A DNA stretch of 64,000 nt from Cyanobium sp. AMD-g (GTDB taxonomy: Bacteria; Cyanobacteriota; Cyanobacteriia; PCC-6307; Cyanobiaceae). The position numbers and the translations under genes were made by a program. Under the pieces are notes generated by a model, which made no database searches, was not told the DNA's origin, and saw only the letters and a list, made by a program, of their open reading frames with translations. Below are positions 52,511-59,846 of the stretch, in pieces (the first letter of the stretch is position 1; each line of letters begins with the position of its first letter). The stretch lies in the NCBI RefSeq assembly GCF_024346395.1, contig NZ_JAGQCW010000002.1, positions 248,001-312,000 on the forward strand, given 5' to 3'.

Positions 52511-52771
52511 CTGCCATCGTTGGTAAAACGCGAGCCAGCGATGCCGGAGCCTGACCCCCGCCGTGTCCGCATGGTGGAGCTTCGGCGGCAGCTGGAAGTC
52601 CTCGCAGTGCAGGTGCTGGCCACCCCGATCGATTCGCTGGAGCGGGCTGCCTTGGATGAACTGTTTGTGGAGCGCCTGAAGCAGGTGCTGGATCTGCGGC
52701 TTGAACTCGAAAACTGACCCTCAGGCCGCTCTCCCACCCTGCTGCCATTGTTGGTACAACGCGAGTCAGCG
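52511..52771. repeat. Repeated 30-bp leader before two PEPDPRR genes
   Basis: 52511-52540 and 52742-52771 match at 27 of 30 positions (core GTTGGTA, then AACGCGAG, CAGCG) and each ends exactly at the ATG of a family member. They show that the array grew by tandem duplication of leader plus gene. Confidence 0.75.
52541..52717 (+). CDS. PEPDPRR-family small protein, copy C
   Basis: 58 residues: MPEPDPRRVRMVELRRQLEV, LATPIDSLERAALDELFVER, LKQVLDLRLELEN. Two amphipathic helices separated by a TP-x-DSLER turn; probably a helical hairpin or coiled-coil oligomer. No described family comes to mind. The gene follows a 30-bp repeated leader. Small size, repeated retention and conserved pattern argue that it is translated. 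Confidence 0.65.
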   Translation: MPEPDPRRVRMVELRRQLEVLAVQVLATPIDSLERAALDELFVERLKQVLDLRLELEN

Positions 52772-52948
52772 ATGCCGGAGCCCGACCCCCGCCGCACCCG
52801 TCTGGTCGAGCTCCAGGGGCAGCTCAATGAGCTGGCCCGGCTGGTGCTGGAAACACCGGTCGACTCGCCGGATCGGCCTGCCCTGGATCAGCATCTACTT
52901 CAGCGGTTGGAGCAGGTGCTGGCCCTGCGAGGAGATTTGGAAAGCTGA
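52772..52948 (+). CDS. PEPDPRR-family small protein, copy D
   Basis: 58 residues: MPEPDPRRTRLVELQGQLNE, LETPVDSPDRPALDQHLLQR, LEQVLALRGDLES. Same leader and same start context as copy C; 5 bases separate its stop from copy E. Confidence 0.65.
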   Translation: MPEPDPRRTRLVELQGQLNELARLVLETPVDSPDRPALDQHLLQRLEQVLALRGDLES

Positions 52949-52953
52949 GCCGC

Positions 52954-53130
52954 ATGCCCGAACCAGACTTCCGACGCACCCGCCTACAGGCCCTGCGCCT
53001 GCAACTGGAGCCCTTGACGCGGCAGGCCCTAGCGGCACCGGCCCATTCGCTGCAGCGGGCCGCCTTGAACTACCGGTTGATCGAAGTGATGTTGGCGGTC
53101 GTAGCCCTGCGCCAAGAACTAGAAGGCTGA
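52954..53130 (+). CDS. PEPDPRR-family small protein, copy E
   Basis: 58 residues: MPEPDFRRTRLQALRLQLEP, AAPAHSLQRAALNYRLIEVM, VALRQELEG. More divergent than C and D (PDF for PDP, AHSLQR for DSLER). It follows copy D with a 5-base gap, so it shares its transcript. Its end overlaps the convergent HTH gene by 12 bases. Confidence 0.6.
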   Translation: MPEPDFRRTRLQALRLQLEPLTRQALAAPAHSLQRAALNYRLIEVMLAVVALRQELEG

Positions 53131-53361
53131 TCCTGAGGCCGTGTGCTTCCGCGCCTCCCGCTTCGTCACCTTGCTCAGCTCTGCCGAACTGAGGAACCAC
53201 TGGGCCGGCGGCAAACCGCGCGATATTCTCGCCAGAACCGTGTCGCAGCTCAGTCCGTACGTCTCCGCCAGGCGGTTGAGGCTCACCGGCCGGCCGTCCA
53301 GCGCGAAGCGGGGAAGCCCATGCCCGCGCCACCAGATCGAGATCCGCACGGTCGAGGCCAT
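53119..53361 (-). CDS. Small helix-turn-helix-like island protein
   Basis: 80 residues. A beta-strand start (VRISIWWRGHGLPRFALDGR) then an HTH-like segment VSLNRLAETYGLSCDTVLAR, ending in basic KVTKREARKHTA. Resembles phage homeodomain-like regulators. ATG 53361 is 2 bases after the stop of the clamp-like gene, so co-transcribed. Confidence 0.6.
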   Translation of the reverse strand: MASTVRISIWWRGHGLPRFALDGRPVSLNRLAETYGLSCDTVLARISRGLPPAQWFLSSAELSKVTKREARKHTASGSAF

Positions 53362-53363
53362 AA

Positions 53364-53978
53364 CTACCGCTCCCTGCAGCGCATGGTAAGTACCCGCGCT
53401 GACCATCCCTCTTTCGGATGCGCCGCGTCGATCACCAACGGGCCTTCCCCTGCCATCACCCGCACCTGGACCAGGTTGATCGCCCCGCTGGCCGCCAAGA
53501 GCGCCCGAAGCGGCTGCAGCGCCAACACAGACATGGTGGCCGACCCTCCCGCTTCCCCATCGCCCATCGACTCGATTCGGTCGATGGCAGCGGCATCGGC
53601 AAAGCACTTCACAGCCGCCGCCTCGATCGCGAGAGTCATGCCAGTGCTGAAAGATCGCACCCTCAAGAACGGCTCATCTTCGCGGGCCACGATCGACACC
53701 AGCTCCGCATCACGGTGTGAGTTCAATAGGCGCCGCAGGATCGGCATCTCTAGGGCCATAGGCCGCTGGCAGTGGCCTTCTGCCTTGACGATTACGGCAG
53801 AAACACCATCGGCACTAAAGGCCCGCACCCGGCCATCAGGAAGGGGATCGAGGATGCAGACCCTTGGGACTGTCTTGTATGCCGAGTTGGCAGGCACCAG
53901 GCTGGCGAACGCCCGAAGAACTGAGGCAGATAGTTCTAGCGCCGGTGTACTACGCACTGTGGCCAATGTTGCAGTCAT
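53364..53978 (-). CDS. Sliding-clamp-like (DnaN-related) island protein
   Basis: 204 residues. The start (LELSASVLRAFASLVPANSA, then GRVRAFSADGVSAVIV) resembles the first domain of the DNA polymerase III beta clamp, and the end (GPLVIDAAHPKEGWSARVLT MRCRER) resembles the clamp C-terminus. At about 200 residues it has room for only two of the three clamp domains, so a ring would need a different oligomer. Assignment is by eye; an unrelated beta-rich protein is possible. Start codon is 14 bases from a divergent gene. Confidence 0.45.
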   Translation of the reverse strand: MTATLATVRSTPALELSASVLRAFASLVPANSAYKTVPRVCILDPLPDGRVRAFSADGVSAVIVKAEGHCQRPMALEMPILRRLLNSHRDAELVSIVAREDEPFLRVRSFSTGMTLAIEAAAVKCFADAAAIDRIESMGDGEAGGSATMSVLALQPLRALLAASGAINLVQVRVMAGEGPLVIDAAHPKEGWSARVLTMRCRER

Positions 53979-53992
53979 GCGACAATGCAGTG

Positions 53993-54184
53993 ATGAACCA
54001 CTTTATCTCCCCGGTCATCACCGTCATCCCTGACGACGATCTGCCCCGCTATCCCCACCCTGGGGATGATGCCCTGGCCAGCCCTCAGTCCCGCCGCTAC
54101 ATCCGTTCTGGCGATGATGGTCACCTGTCCTACAGTGTGAGCACTGAAAGCACCCGCCGCCGCGAGGTTGTCATCCATGCCTGA
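53993..54184 (+). CDS. Island hypothetical protein, 63 aa
   Basis: MNHFISPVITVIPDDDLPRY then SPQSRRYIRSGDDGHLSYSV. Unknown. Divergent from the clamp-like gene with only 14 bases between the start codons; overlaps the next gene by 8 bases. Confidence 0.5.
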   Translation: MNHFISPVITVIPDDDLPRYPHPGDDALASPQSRRYIRSGDDGHLSYSVSTESTRRREVVIHA

Positions 54185-54791
54185 GCAATCCGCGCCAGCT
54201 CAAGATCCGATCACTGTCACGGTCCAACAGGGCAAGCAAGGCGAACCGACCGAGGCTGAAACCCCAGCTATCGAGGCCCTTCCCCTCATCCCTTTGCCTG
54301 CAGAGGATGACGCCCGCCGGGTCGCGGTGGAAAGTATTACCGCAGAGATCGAAGACTCTCTGATCTACTCTCTCGCCGACGAACAGAAGGCCCGCGAGAT
54401 CGACCGGCTTTTTGAGGAGCTGCCGAACGTGCCTAAGGGCTGGCTGGAGAAGGAAAGGAAGTCGGGAGAGATCCGCTCGCCCTGGTCGTCCAAGTTCAGC
54501 AACGGAACGGTAGGCATGGCCCTGCAGGCCGCTGCCCTCACCGATGACCGCTTCAACGGCGTTATCGCGTTCCTACAACGTGTCGCCGGATACGTGCCGG
54601 CAGCCCCCGACTACAAGGCCATTGAAGCGAAGCAGCGCCAGGACGCGGCACGGCAGCGGATTCTCGATGAGCTGAATCACTACGCCTCAGCCCCTCAGAA
54701 AATGCAGCCCTGGGGCGCCGGTGCTTCCATCGTTCCCCGCCGCTCGCCCGGGATCCCTGAGCCCGGCAGCCGGACCATCTATCGCGGCTGA
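54177..54791 (+). CDS. Island hypothetical protein, 204 aa
   Basis: Acidic, disordered-looking N-terminus (TVQQGKQGEPTEAETPAIEA), helical middle (EIDRLFEELPNVPKGWLEKE) and KQRQDAARQRILDELNHYAS near the end. No family recognized. Overlaps the previous ORF and is followed by the transposase-like gene 29 bases on. Confidence 0.6.
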   Translation: MPEQSAPAQDPITVTVQQGKQGEPTEAETPAIEALPLIPLPAEDDARRVAVESITAEIEDSLIYSLADEQKAREIDRLFEELPNVPKGWLEKERKSGEIRSPWSSKFSNGTVGMALQAAALTDDRFNGVIAFLQRVAGYVPAAPDYKAIEAKQRQDAARQRILDELNHYASAPQKMQPWGAGASIVPRRSPGIPEPGSRTIYRG

Positions 54792-54820
54792 GCACACCCT
54801 TCGCCCACTGACCTACAGCC

Positions 54821-55189
54821 ATGCAAGTTCAACAACTCCGCCGCTGCCCTGACAGCGTTTCCCGCCTGACTGTTCGCCTGGCTCTCCCCTTCAACGATGG
54901 CAGTAACGGCCTGCACGATGCCGAACTAGAGCAAGCCCTAGAGGCCTGCCAGACCATGGCCCAGAAGCTCGATTGCGACCTGCTGGAGATCAGCGGCGAG
55001 GCCGACCATTTCCACCTGCTGGTGGAGATCCCGCCCAACCAGTCTGTGGGAGGCATCGCGTACGCCATGAAAAAGGCTGTTGACTCGATGTTGCGAAAGC
55101 AGTTCCCCATGCACCCGCTTGGGAAGCAGCTCTGGAGCCCCACCTACACCGCGTTCACCACCGCCGGAGAGACGCCGGAGATCCAGTGA
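54821..55189 (+). CDS. Truncated IS200/TnpA-like (Y1) transposase
   Basis: 122 residues of the HUH Y1 fold: EISGEADHFHLLVEIPPNQS has the HxH metal site, then YAMKKAVDSMLRKQFP and LWSPTYTAFTTAGETPEIQ. It stops there, before the helix that carries the catalytic tyrosine, so transposition should not be possible. The atypical N-terminus and operon placement suggest a captured or domesticated copy. No flanking hairpin ends were identified. Confidence 0.7.
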   Translation: MQVQQLRRCPDSVSRLTVRLALPFNDGSNGLHDAELEQALEACQTMAQKLDCDLLEISGEADHFHLLVEIPPNQSVGGIAYAMKKAVDSMLRKQFPMHPLGKQLWSPTYTAFTTAGETPEIQ

Positions 55190-55310
55190 GGCGTCCCGGC
55201 TGTCCTCTACGTCCGCCGCCGCCCACTAAGGCCGCACCTGTAAGGGTTACCCCGCCGCGCAAGGGTTCCCCGATCCGCCCTTCAAGCCCTCGCGGAGAGA
55301 CCTAATCACC

Positions 55311-55442
55311 ATGAACGATGCCGCTACTGACAAGGCCAAAGGCACCATCCTGAAGGGCAAGGGCTGCATCTTGAAAGGCGGCAAACGCAGCATCCTGACC
55401 CCCAGAGCAAAGAAGGAGGCCGTCCTGACCGAGGAACCATGA
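55311..55442 (+). CDS. Island lysine/glycine-rich microprotein, 43 aa
   Basis: Imperfect repeats of K-G-x-I-L-K-G (AKGTILKGKGCILKGGKRSI) in a strongly basic protein; stop overlaps the next ATG (ATGA). Could bind nucleic acid or be a scaffold-like peptide; function unknown. Confidence 0.5.
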   Translation: MNDAATDKAKGTILKGKGCILKGGKRSILTPRAKKEAVLTEEP

Positions 55443-55897
55443 GCGCCGACGACTACGCCCAGTTCAGCGACTACAAAAAAGCGGAGCACCTGGCGGCCTA
55501 CTGCAAGATGCACGGCATCAGGCAGCGGAGGGACAGTGGCTCCGTCCTCGACTTCGTCGGAGGCGGTGATGAGCACTCCAAACGGGAGAAGGAGCTTCTC
55601 AGCCGTTACGAGAAATACGGTGCGAGCTGGAGGCTCTGGTCGAATCCCGCGTGGTGGGATTACAAGCTCAAGCAGGAGCTGCTGGAGCTGGGCAGGGCCG
55701 GTCGTACCCGTCCGCTCTGGGCCATCCTGTTACGGCGAGAAGTCCTGCATGGCGCCGAATACCGCCAGGAGCTGGAGGACCACCTACGCGCCCACGATGC
55801 CTGGCTCCCGCTGCCCGACATCGACCGCGAGTGGCTGGCCGATCAGGAGGTGCGCCATCCCGGCGAATACGCCCCGCCGCCGCCGCCGGAGGCCTGA
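55439..55897 (+). CDS. Island hypothetical protein, 152 aa
   Basis: Helical, W/Y-rich (YGASWRLWSNPAWWDYKLKQ; LPDIDREWLADQEVRHPGEY) ending in a poly-proline tail. No family recognized. Translationally coupled on both sides of the small basic protein and 2 bases before the next gene. Confidence 0.6.
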   Translation: MSADDYAQFSDYKKAEHLAAYCKMHGIRQRRDSGSVLDFVGGGDEHSKREKELLSRYEKYGASWRLWSNPAWWDYKLKQELLELGRAGRTRPLWAILLRREVLHGAEYRQELEDHLRAHDAWLPLPDIDREWLADQEVRHPGEYAPPPPPEA

Positions 55898-55899
55898 CC

Positions 55900-56274
55900 A
55901 TGGCCGGCCGTCCCTGCTCTGCCATCGAGATGCGCAGCCGCATCGACTGGGTTCTCCAGCAGATGGCACAGGGTCGCCCTCGCATGGACTTGGTGAGAGA
56001 GGTGAGGGACCGCTACCAGCTATCCGAGGCCCAGGCGTACAAGGTGCTCCAGCACGCCGACGCCGCCCGCGCGGCCGTGTTCGGGCAGATCAACCGGGCC
56101 GCCATGCTCACCGCCGCCGTGGATGCCCTGCAGCGGGCCTCTGAGATCGCCCTGAAGAATCAGCAGCCCATGGCGGTGATCGCAGCCGTCAACGCCCTGG
56201 ATCGCCTGCTCCACTTCGGTGCGCAGTGGGGGCCGAACGGGCAGCGCGACTACGGCAACGGCTGGGACCGATGA
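55900..56274 (+). CDS. HTH protein, terminase-small-subunit-like
   Basis: 124 residues with an N-terminal helix-turn-helix (RSRIDWVLQQMAQGRPRMDL, RDRYQLSEAQAYKVLQHADA) and two further helices (NRAAMLTAAVDALQRASEIA; AVIAAVNALDRLLHFGAQWG). The order recalls phage terminase small subunits, which would let a satellite redirect packaging, but no large subunit is here. A general phage regulator is equally possible. Confidence 0.45.
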   Translation: MAGRPCSAIEMRSRIDWVLQQMAQGRPRMDLVREVRDRYQLSEAQAYKVLQHADAARAAVFGQINRAAMLTAAVDALQRASEIALKNQQPMAVIAAVNALDRLLHFGAQWGPNGQRDYGNGWDR

Positions 56275-56368
56275 GCCTCGACCTGACCAGCAAACACCGA
56301 TTGCCTGCTCTCAAAGCAGTATGTTCCTTCAGTGATGGCAAGGGCTTCGAGGCATAAACTTGATTCTG

Positions 56369-56388
56369 TTGCGCAGACCGGTGCGCGT
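56369..56388. promoter_or_regulatory. Island motif TGCGCA-N6-TGCGCA, middle copy
   Basis: TTGCGCA-GACCGG-TGCGCG, one mismatch to the left copy, located between the two convergent operons of the island. Confidence 0.45.
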
Positions 56389-56423
56389 TGGCGGCCTTGG
56401 AGCGTGGCTCACGCCACAGGAGA

Positions 56424-56477
56424 TGTAGGAAAAGTGGATGGGGTGAAAGCTGACGCCTCACCCCGTGTAGGAAAAGT
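56424..56477. repeat. Iteron-hairpin-iteron element
   Basis: Two identical 12-base repeats TGTAGGAAAAGT at 56424-56435 and 56466-56477 (42 bases apart) enclose a stem with arms GGGGTGA (56440-56446) and TCACCCC (56458-56464). Two more GTAGGAAAAGT cores lie inverted inside the RepA-like gene. Looks like an iteron/origin region or a protein-bound terminator. Confidence 0.6.
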
Positions 56478-56521
56478 CAAGCCCTCATGAACTTGCCAGT
56501 ACATACCTATGCAAAGGCAGA

Positions 56522-57646
56522 TCAGAGAGGCAGGTGGTAGAGGCAGATTGGGCGGCCGACTGGAGTGGGCTGTTTTTTCCGGCCGAGGTCCCCAGTCAGA
56601 AAGAGTTCAATGCAAACCCTTCTGACATGTTCAGCGTTGTGTCCAAGGGATTGAGCCAGATCCTTGGCGGATCTTGGGTAAGGCTCGGACGCCAGGTGCT
56701 CGAGGAGCTTGCCCTTGAGCTGTTGGCGTTTTGTGGGTAGCAGATCCCCATCACCGACGGACTTGAGCGTCCAGGAGAAGTCCTCGGGATTGCCTTGGAG
56801 GTTCCAGCGAGTGCCCTCCCTGCAGTTGCGTTTACCGAGACAGCCAAGTACGTAGTGATCCTCATGCTGTGGCTGTGCTGGCCGCCACATGCCCCAGATG
56901 TCCGAGACTGCGCCTCCTTGGGTGCCAGTGCCAGTGATGTCATGGACGGTGACACTGGAGCGGCTGCCGGATTCCGGTTTCTTGAGATGAGCGGCGATGA
57001 CCGCAAGAAGGTTGTTCCTGCTGGCGAGGGCGTTTAGTTCGTAGAGAGGATGCGAAAACTCTGCGTCTTTCATGCTGTGGGAGCCATGCGTCAGAAGGGT
57101 TGTGATGGAGTCCAGGAACACTGCTGCGTAGCCTTGGCCCTTGATCTGGGCCTTCAGGCGATCCATCTCAAGCCCATTCCAGCCTTGTTCGTCGGGAAAG
57201 AGGAATTCGATACCCTCTGTCTGAATGTCCATGATCTCCAGCTTTTCCGTCGCGTTCCGCCTGGATTCGTCGGCCTGAATGAACAGGACGCGACCTTTCT
57301 TCGTAGGCAGCTGGCCCATCAGGGGGAAGCCTTGGGCGATGGCTTCCGCAGCTCGATACATGAAGCTGGTTTTGCCGACGCCAAGCTCAGCAGCCAGCAT
57401 CACGGCATTGCCCTGGGCACCGAACTGGCTGATGGTCCAGGCCGTCGGGCTCCGATTCTGGCGAAGCTCAGCAACGGACTGGACTTTTCCTACTTCCGGT
57501 ATGGCGTCGACCTGCGGGGGCGTTCTTCGGTAGGGGACTTTTCCTACTTCCGATGTGGCGTGGGGGATTGGGCGCGGGTGTTGCCGCTGCCGCGCCTCCC
57601 ATGCCATCTGCTCCTCATACGTATCAAAGATGGGGACACCGTTCAT
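56522..57646 (-). CDS. RepA/RecA-fold replicative ATPase
   Basis: 374 residues. RecA-like core with Walker A AAELGVGKTSFMYRAAEAIA, LFIQADESRRNATEKLEI, Walker B AAVFLDSITTLL and AVIAAHLKKPESGSR, as in RSF1010 RepA-type and DnaB-like helicases encoded by plasmids and phages. A C-terminal winged-helix-like region (SAKDLAQSLGHNAEHVRRVC) may bind DNA. N-terminal codons contain two inverted GTAGGAAAAGT repeats encoding EVGKV. Start ATG 57646 (MNGVPIFD). Downstream of a 67-residue gene by 2 bases. Confidence 0.75.
   Translation of the reverse strand: MNGVPIFDTYEEQMAWEARQRQHPRPIPHATSEVGKVPYRRTPPQVDAIPEVGKVQSVAELRQNRSPTAWTISQFGAQGNAVMLAAELGVGKTSFMYRAAEAIAQGFPLMGQLPTKKGRVLFIQADESRRNATEKLEIMDIQTEGIEFLFPDEQGWNGLEMDRLKAQIKGQGYAAVFLDSITTLLTHGSHSMKDAEFSHPLYELNALASRNNLLAVIAAHLKKPESGSRSSVTVHDITGTGTQGGAVSDIWGMWRPAQPQHEDHYVLGCLGKRNCREGTRWNLQGNPEDFSWTLKSVGDGDLLPTKRQQLKGKLLEHLASEPYPRSAKDLAQSLGHNAEHVRRVCIELFLTGDLGRKKQPTPVGRPICLYHLPL
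57483..57547. repeat. Two further GTAGGAAAAGT repeats inside the RepA-like gene
   Basis: Minus-strand copies at 57493-57483 and 57547-57537, 54 bases apart, each preceded by GAA so that both encode EVGKV. Same core as the intergenic repeats 1 kb away. Confidence 0.6.
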
Positions 57647-57648
57647 CC

Positions 57649-57852
57649 CTAGACGCCTCCGTTGGCGAACGCAAGCCCGCGCCAAAGACTGACGATGTCA
57701 TCGTCAAGGCAATAGGTTTCGAACCACTGGAGGATGGTCGCGTAGTCTTGGCAGGGCCAGCCCCGACGACTGGCAGCCTTATGCATCTGCAGCAATTCCC
57801 AGGTGGGAACAGTGCCCTCCCTGAATCGGGGAGAATTCGGTAAGGTGTTCAT
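57649..57852 (-). CDS. Island hypothetical protein, 67 aa
   Basis: MNTLPNSPRFREGTVPTWEL then AASRRGWPCQDYATILQWFE. Helical; unknown. Same operon as the ATPase (2-base gap). May be a replication accessory by position. Confidence 0.5.
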   Translation of the reverse strand: MNTLPNSPRFREGTVPTWELLQMHKAASRRGWPCQDYATILQWFETYCLDDDIVSLWRGLAFANGGV

Positions 57853-57899
57853 TGTTGTTGTTTGGTTTTGGGGGCTGGCGGCACACCATCCCCTTTTCC

Positions 57900-58130
57900 T
57901 CAGACAGCCTCCGCTAGCTTCTTTCGCTGCAAGCGACCTCTATAGGCCAATGCCTCGGCGCAGGCAGGAACGTTCCAAACCCGAGCAGAGTTCTTGTATG
58001 GGCCAAAGCGAAAGTGAGTCCCTTCGACAAGAAAGCAGTCGCGGTCGGCGTAGCGCTTGAGCGTGTCTGCGCTCAAGCCCAAGGCAGCAGTGGCGTGCCC
58101 CGTGGGCAGCCAACGGTCATCAGTAGTCAT
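57900..58130 (-). CDS. Excisionase-like helix-turn-helix protein
   Basis: 76 residues: WLPTGHATAALGLSADTLKR is a MerR/Xis-type HTH, followed by FRFGPYKNSARVWNVPACAE with the typical wing. In integrative elements such proteins (AlpA/Xis) steer the integrase toward excision or regulate the element. Start ATG 58130. Interval 58131-58330 toward the integrase has no convincing gene. Confidence 0.7.
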   Translation of the reverse strand: MTTDDRWLPTGHATAALGLSADTLKRYADRDCFLVEGTHFRFGPYKNSARVWNVPACAEALAYRGRLQRKKLAEAV

Positions 58131-58330
58131 GGGGAAAAAGCACCCAGTGGTTTGCTGCGGCCATGAGAAGCCGTGTCGTGAACCAGCAAAGGGACAATGG
58201 GGTGTACGGCTCAGCAGAGCTTTGCCGAGAGCCGGCCCGTCGTGGGCCATTCAATGGCGGCGATGGTGCTGTCCGCGCATCAAATCTTGCTAATGCCACT
58301 TTGAGGGACTCTTCCCTTTCTGTCAAGCAC

Positions 58331-59626
58331 TCAAGCCCCGGAATGCTGGGGCAAAGTCACAGCCTTTGCCCGTACCATTCCTCGGCTGACAGCCTCATCA
58401 AGCGTTGCACTGTCGGTCCAATGGCCATAGTGAGCTGAGTGGGTCACCAGCGAGTGACGCATCAGTGCAGCTGTGGTCCTGGGGCTCAGGCCGTAGATCT
58501 CATGTGCCCGCAACGCATAGCCATGCCGGAAGGAGTAGGGCGATAGCTTCCCACCACAGGCAGCTGCCTCCTCCTTTAGCACTCTCCACGCAAGACGCCG
58601 CTCGAGGTATTGCCTGACGGCCAGTGCTGAACCCTTGTCGGTGTTCCCCAGAGGCGGGAGTTCGATCAAGCCGCTTTCAAGAAGGCGCAGCAGCCGGAGG
58701 CTTTCATCCGGCAGGCCCACAGGGTCAAGCCCGCTCACATCACCGGGCTTCGAGCAGCCCCTTGCCGTGCGTTTTTGGTAGTTGACCTGCAGCTTGTTTC
58801 CACTGACGCGGCAGTACTTCAGCTCCACCGGCCTCAACCCAAAGCATGCGAGAAGCCCCACGGCTAGCCGCCAGCGGGGATCGGGAATGCCCTCCAGTAG
58901 CCGAAGAAGCTGATGGTCTTTAACGGGTGTGGCTGGTTGCCTGGCGCTGCCCTTGGGCCTTTTCCCGACAAACGCCACCAGATCATCTGGAGGCAGCCAC
59001 CGGTCTGGGTGCCCGAGCTCGTTGACCGCATGCCTCAGGAGCTGAGCTGCGTGTTGGATGCGGATCTGCCGGCCTCGGCTCCCAGGTTCGCCCCCGTAGC
59101 GATCACACAGAGCAGCCAGCAGGGCCCGCCCATCGCGTGGGATGGGTCTGGTTCCCATTACGCCCTGCACCTGCCACATGATCGGCCGGTAGACCGCCTC
59201 AAACGTCGCGGCAGAAACGTCGCCAGTGTCCTCGACCTTGTGCTTCCTGAACCGCTCCACTAAGCCGGGCCAGTCGATCGCTCCCTGAACCGCAGCAGCT
59301 GGCGCTTGAAGCAGATCAGCCGCCTCCTTAAGCCCCAGACCCTGGCTCTCCATGCGGCTTCGGATCTCTTGCACCCTGACCGCTACCGCTGTCGCGGCCT
59401 CCGGGCTCCATGGCAGATCCAGCACCGCCGAAGACCTTGAGCCATCCGGGTAGCGGTGGGTCAGCTGGACGTGCCCATGGATCTCGCGAACGGTCCACCC
59501 GAAGCCATGCGACGTCTTCAGGAGCGCTCGCAGGCTGGCGACCCAGGGAGGAGGCATAGCGCCCATGAGGCAGTTGATCGCGTTCCTGCCCCCATTCTGC
59601 GCAGAACCGTGCGCATATTGCCCCAT
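58331..59626 (-). CDS. int: Tyrosine integrase of the island
   Basis: Up to 431 residues. N-terminal arm-binding-like strands (GWTVREIHGHVQLTHRYPDG), helical core-binding domain and catalytic domain with Arg I in LLACFGLRPVELKYCRV, HxxR as YSFRHGYALRAHEIYG, and ALMRHSLVTHSAHYGHW with the final His and Tyr. Position (74 bases from att inside the tRNA) marks it as the integrase. ATG 59626 would place a regulatory-looking TGCGCA repeat inside the gene, so ATG 59566 (MGAMPPPW) may be the true start. Confidence 0.9.
   Translation of the reverse strand: MGQYAHGSAQNGGRNAINCLMGAMPPPWVASLRALLKTSHGFGWTVREIHGHVQLTHRYPDGSRSSAVLDLPWSPEAATAVAVRVQEIRSRMESQGLGLKEAADLLQAPAAAVQGAIDWPGLVERFRKHKVEDTGDVSAATFEAVYRPIMWQVQGVMGTRPIPRDGRALLAALCDRYGGEPGSRGRQIRIQHAAQLLRHAVNELGHPDRWLPPDDLVAFVGKRPKGSARQPATPVKDHQLLRLLEGIPDPRWRLAVGLLACFGLRPVELKYCRVSGNKLQVNYQKRTARGCSKPGDVSGLDPVGLPDESLRLLRLLESGLIELPPLGNTDKGSALAVRQYLERRLAWRVLKEEAAACGGKLSPYSFRHGYALRAHEIYGLSPRTTAALMRHSLVTHSAHYGHWTDSATLDEAVSRGMVRAKAVTLPQHSGA
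59598..59615. promoter_or_regulatory. Island motif TGCGCA-N6-TGCGCA, right copy
   Basis: TGCGCA-GAACCG-TGCGCA, 85 bases inside attR and at the integrase 5' end. Also part of a 12-base palindrome (TTCTGCGCAGAA, 59595-59606). Confidence 0.5.
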
Positions 59627-59699
59627 TCATGCCTCAGCACGCCTGGGCAATCTCTGGTGTCAAGCCTGAGAAGCCCTGTGCTGGAGCGGGTTTTGCAAG

Positions 59700-59771
<72 letters not shown>

Positions 59772-59846
59772 GATGGGGGCATTCTGGCGGAAGGGGCGCT
59801 CCGCACCGTTGGCCGGTACCTTGCCGGCAGCGTCCGGAGCCCGGCC

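Noticed and set aside
52511-53130. CRISPR array in the repeated small-gene region
   Set aside because: The repeats are leader-plus-gene duplications about 230 bp apart, not short repeats with uniform spacers; no cas genes.
58120-58326. Possible 68-codon ORF between the integrase and Xis-like genes
   Set aside because: Only the first 20 codons look protein-like; it overlaps the Xis start and contains no recognizable fold.
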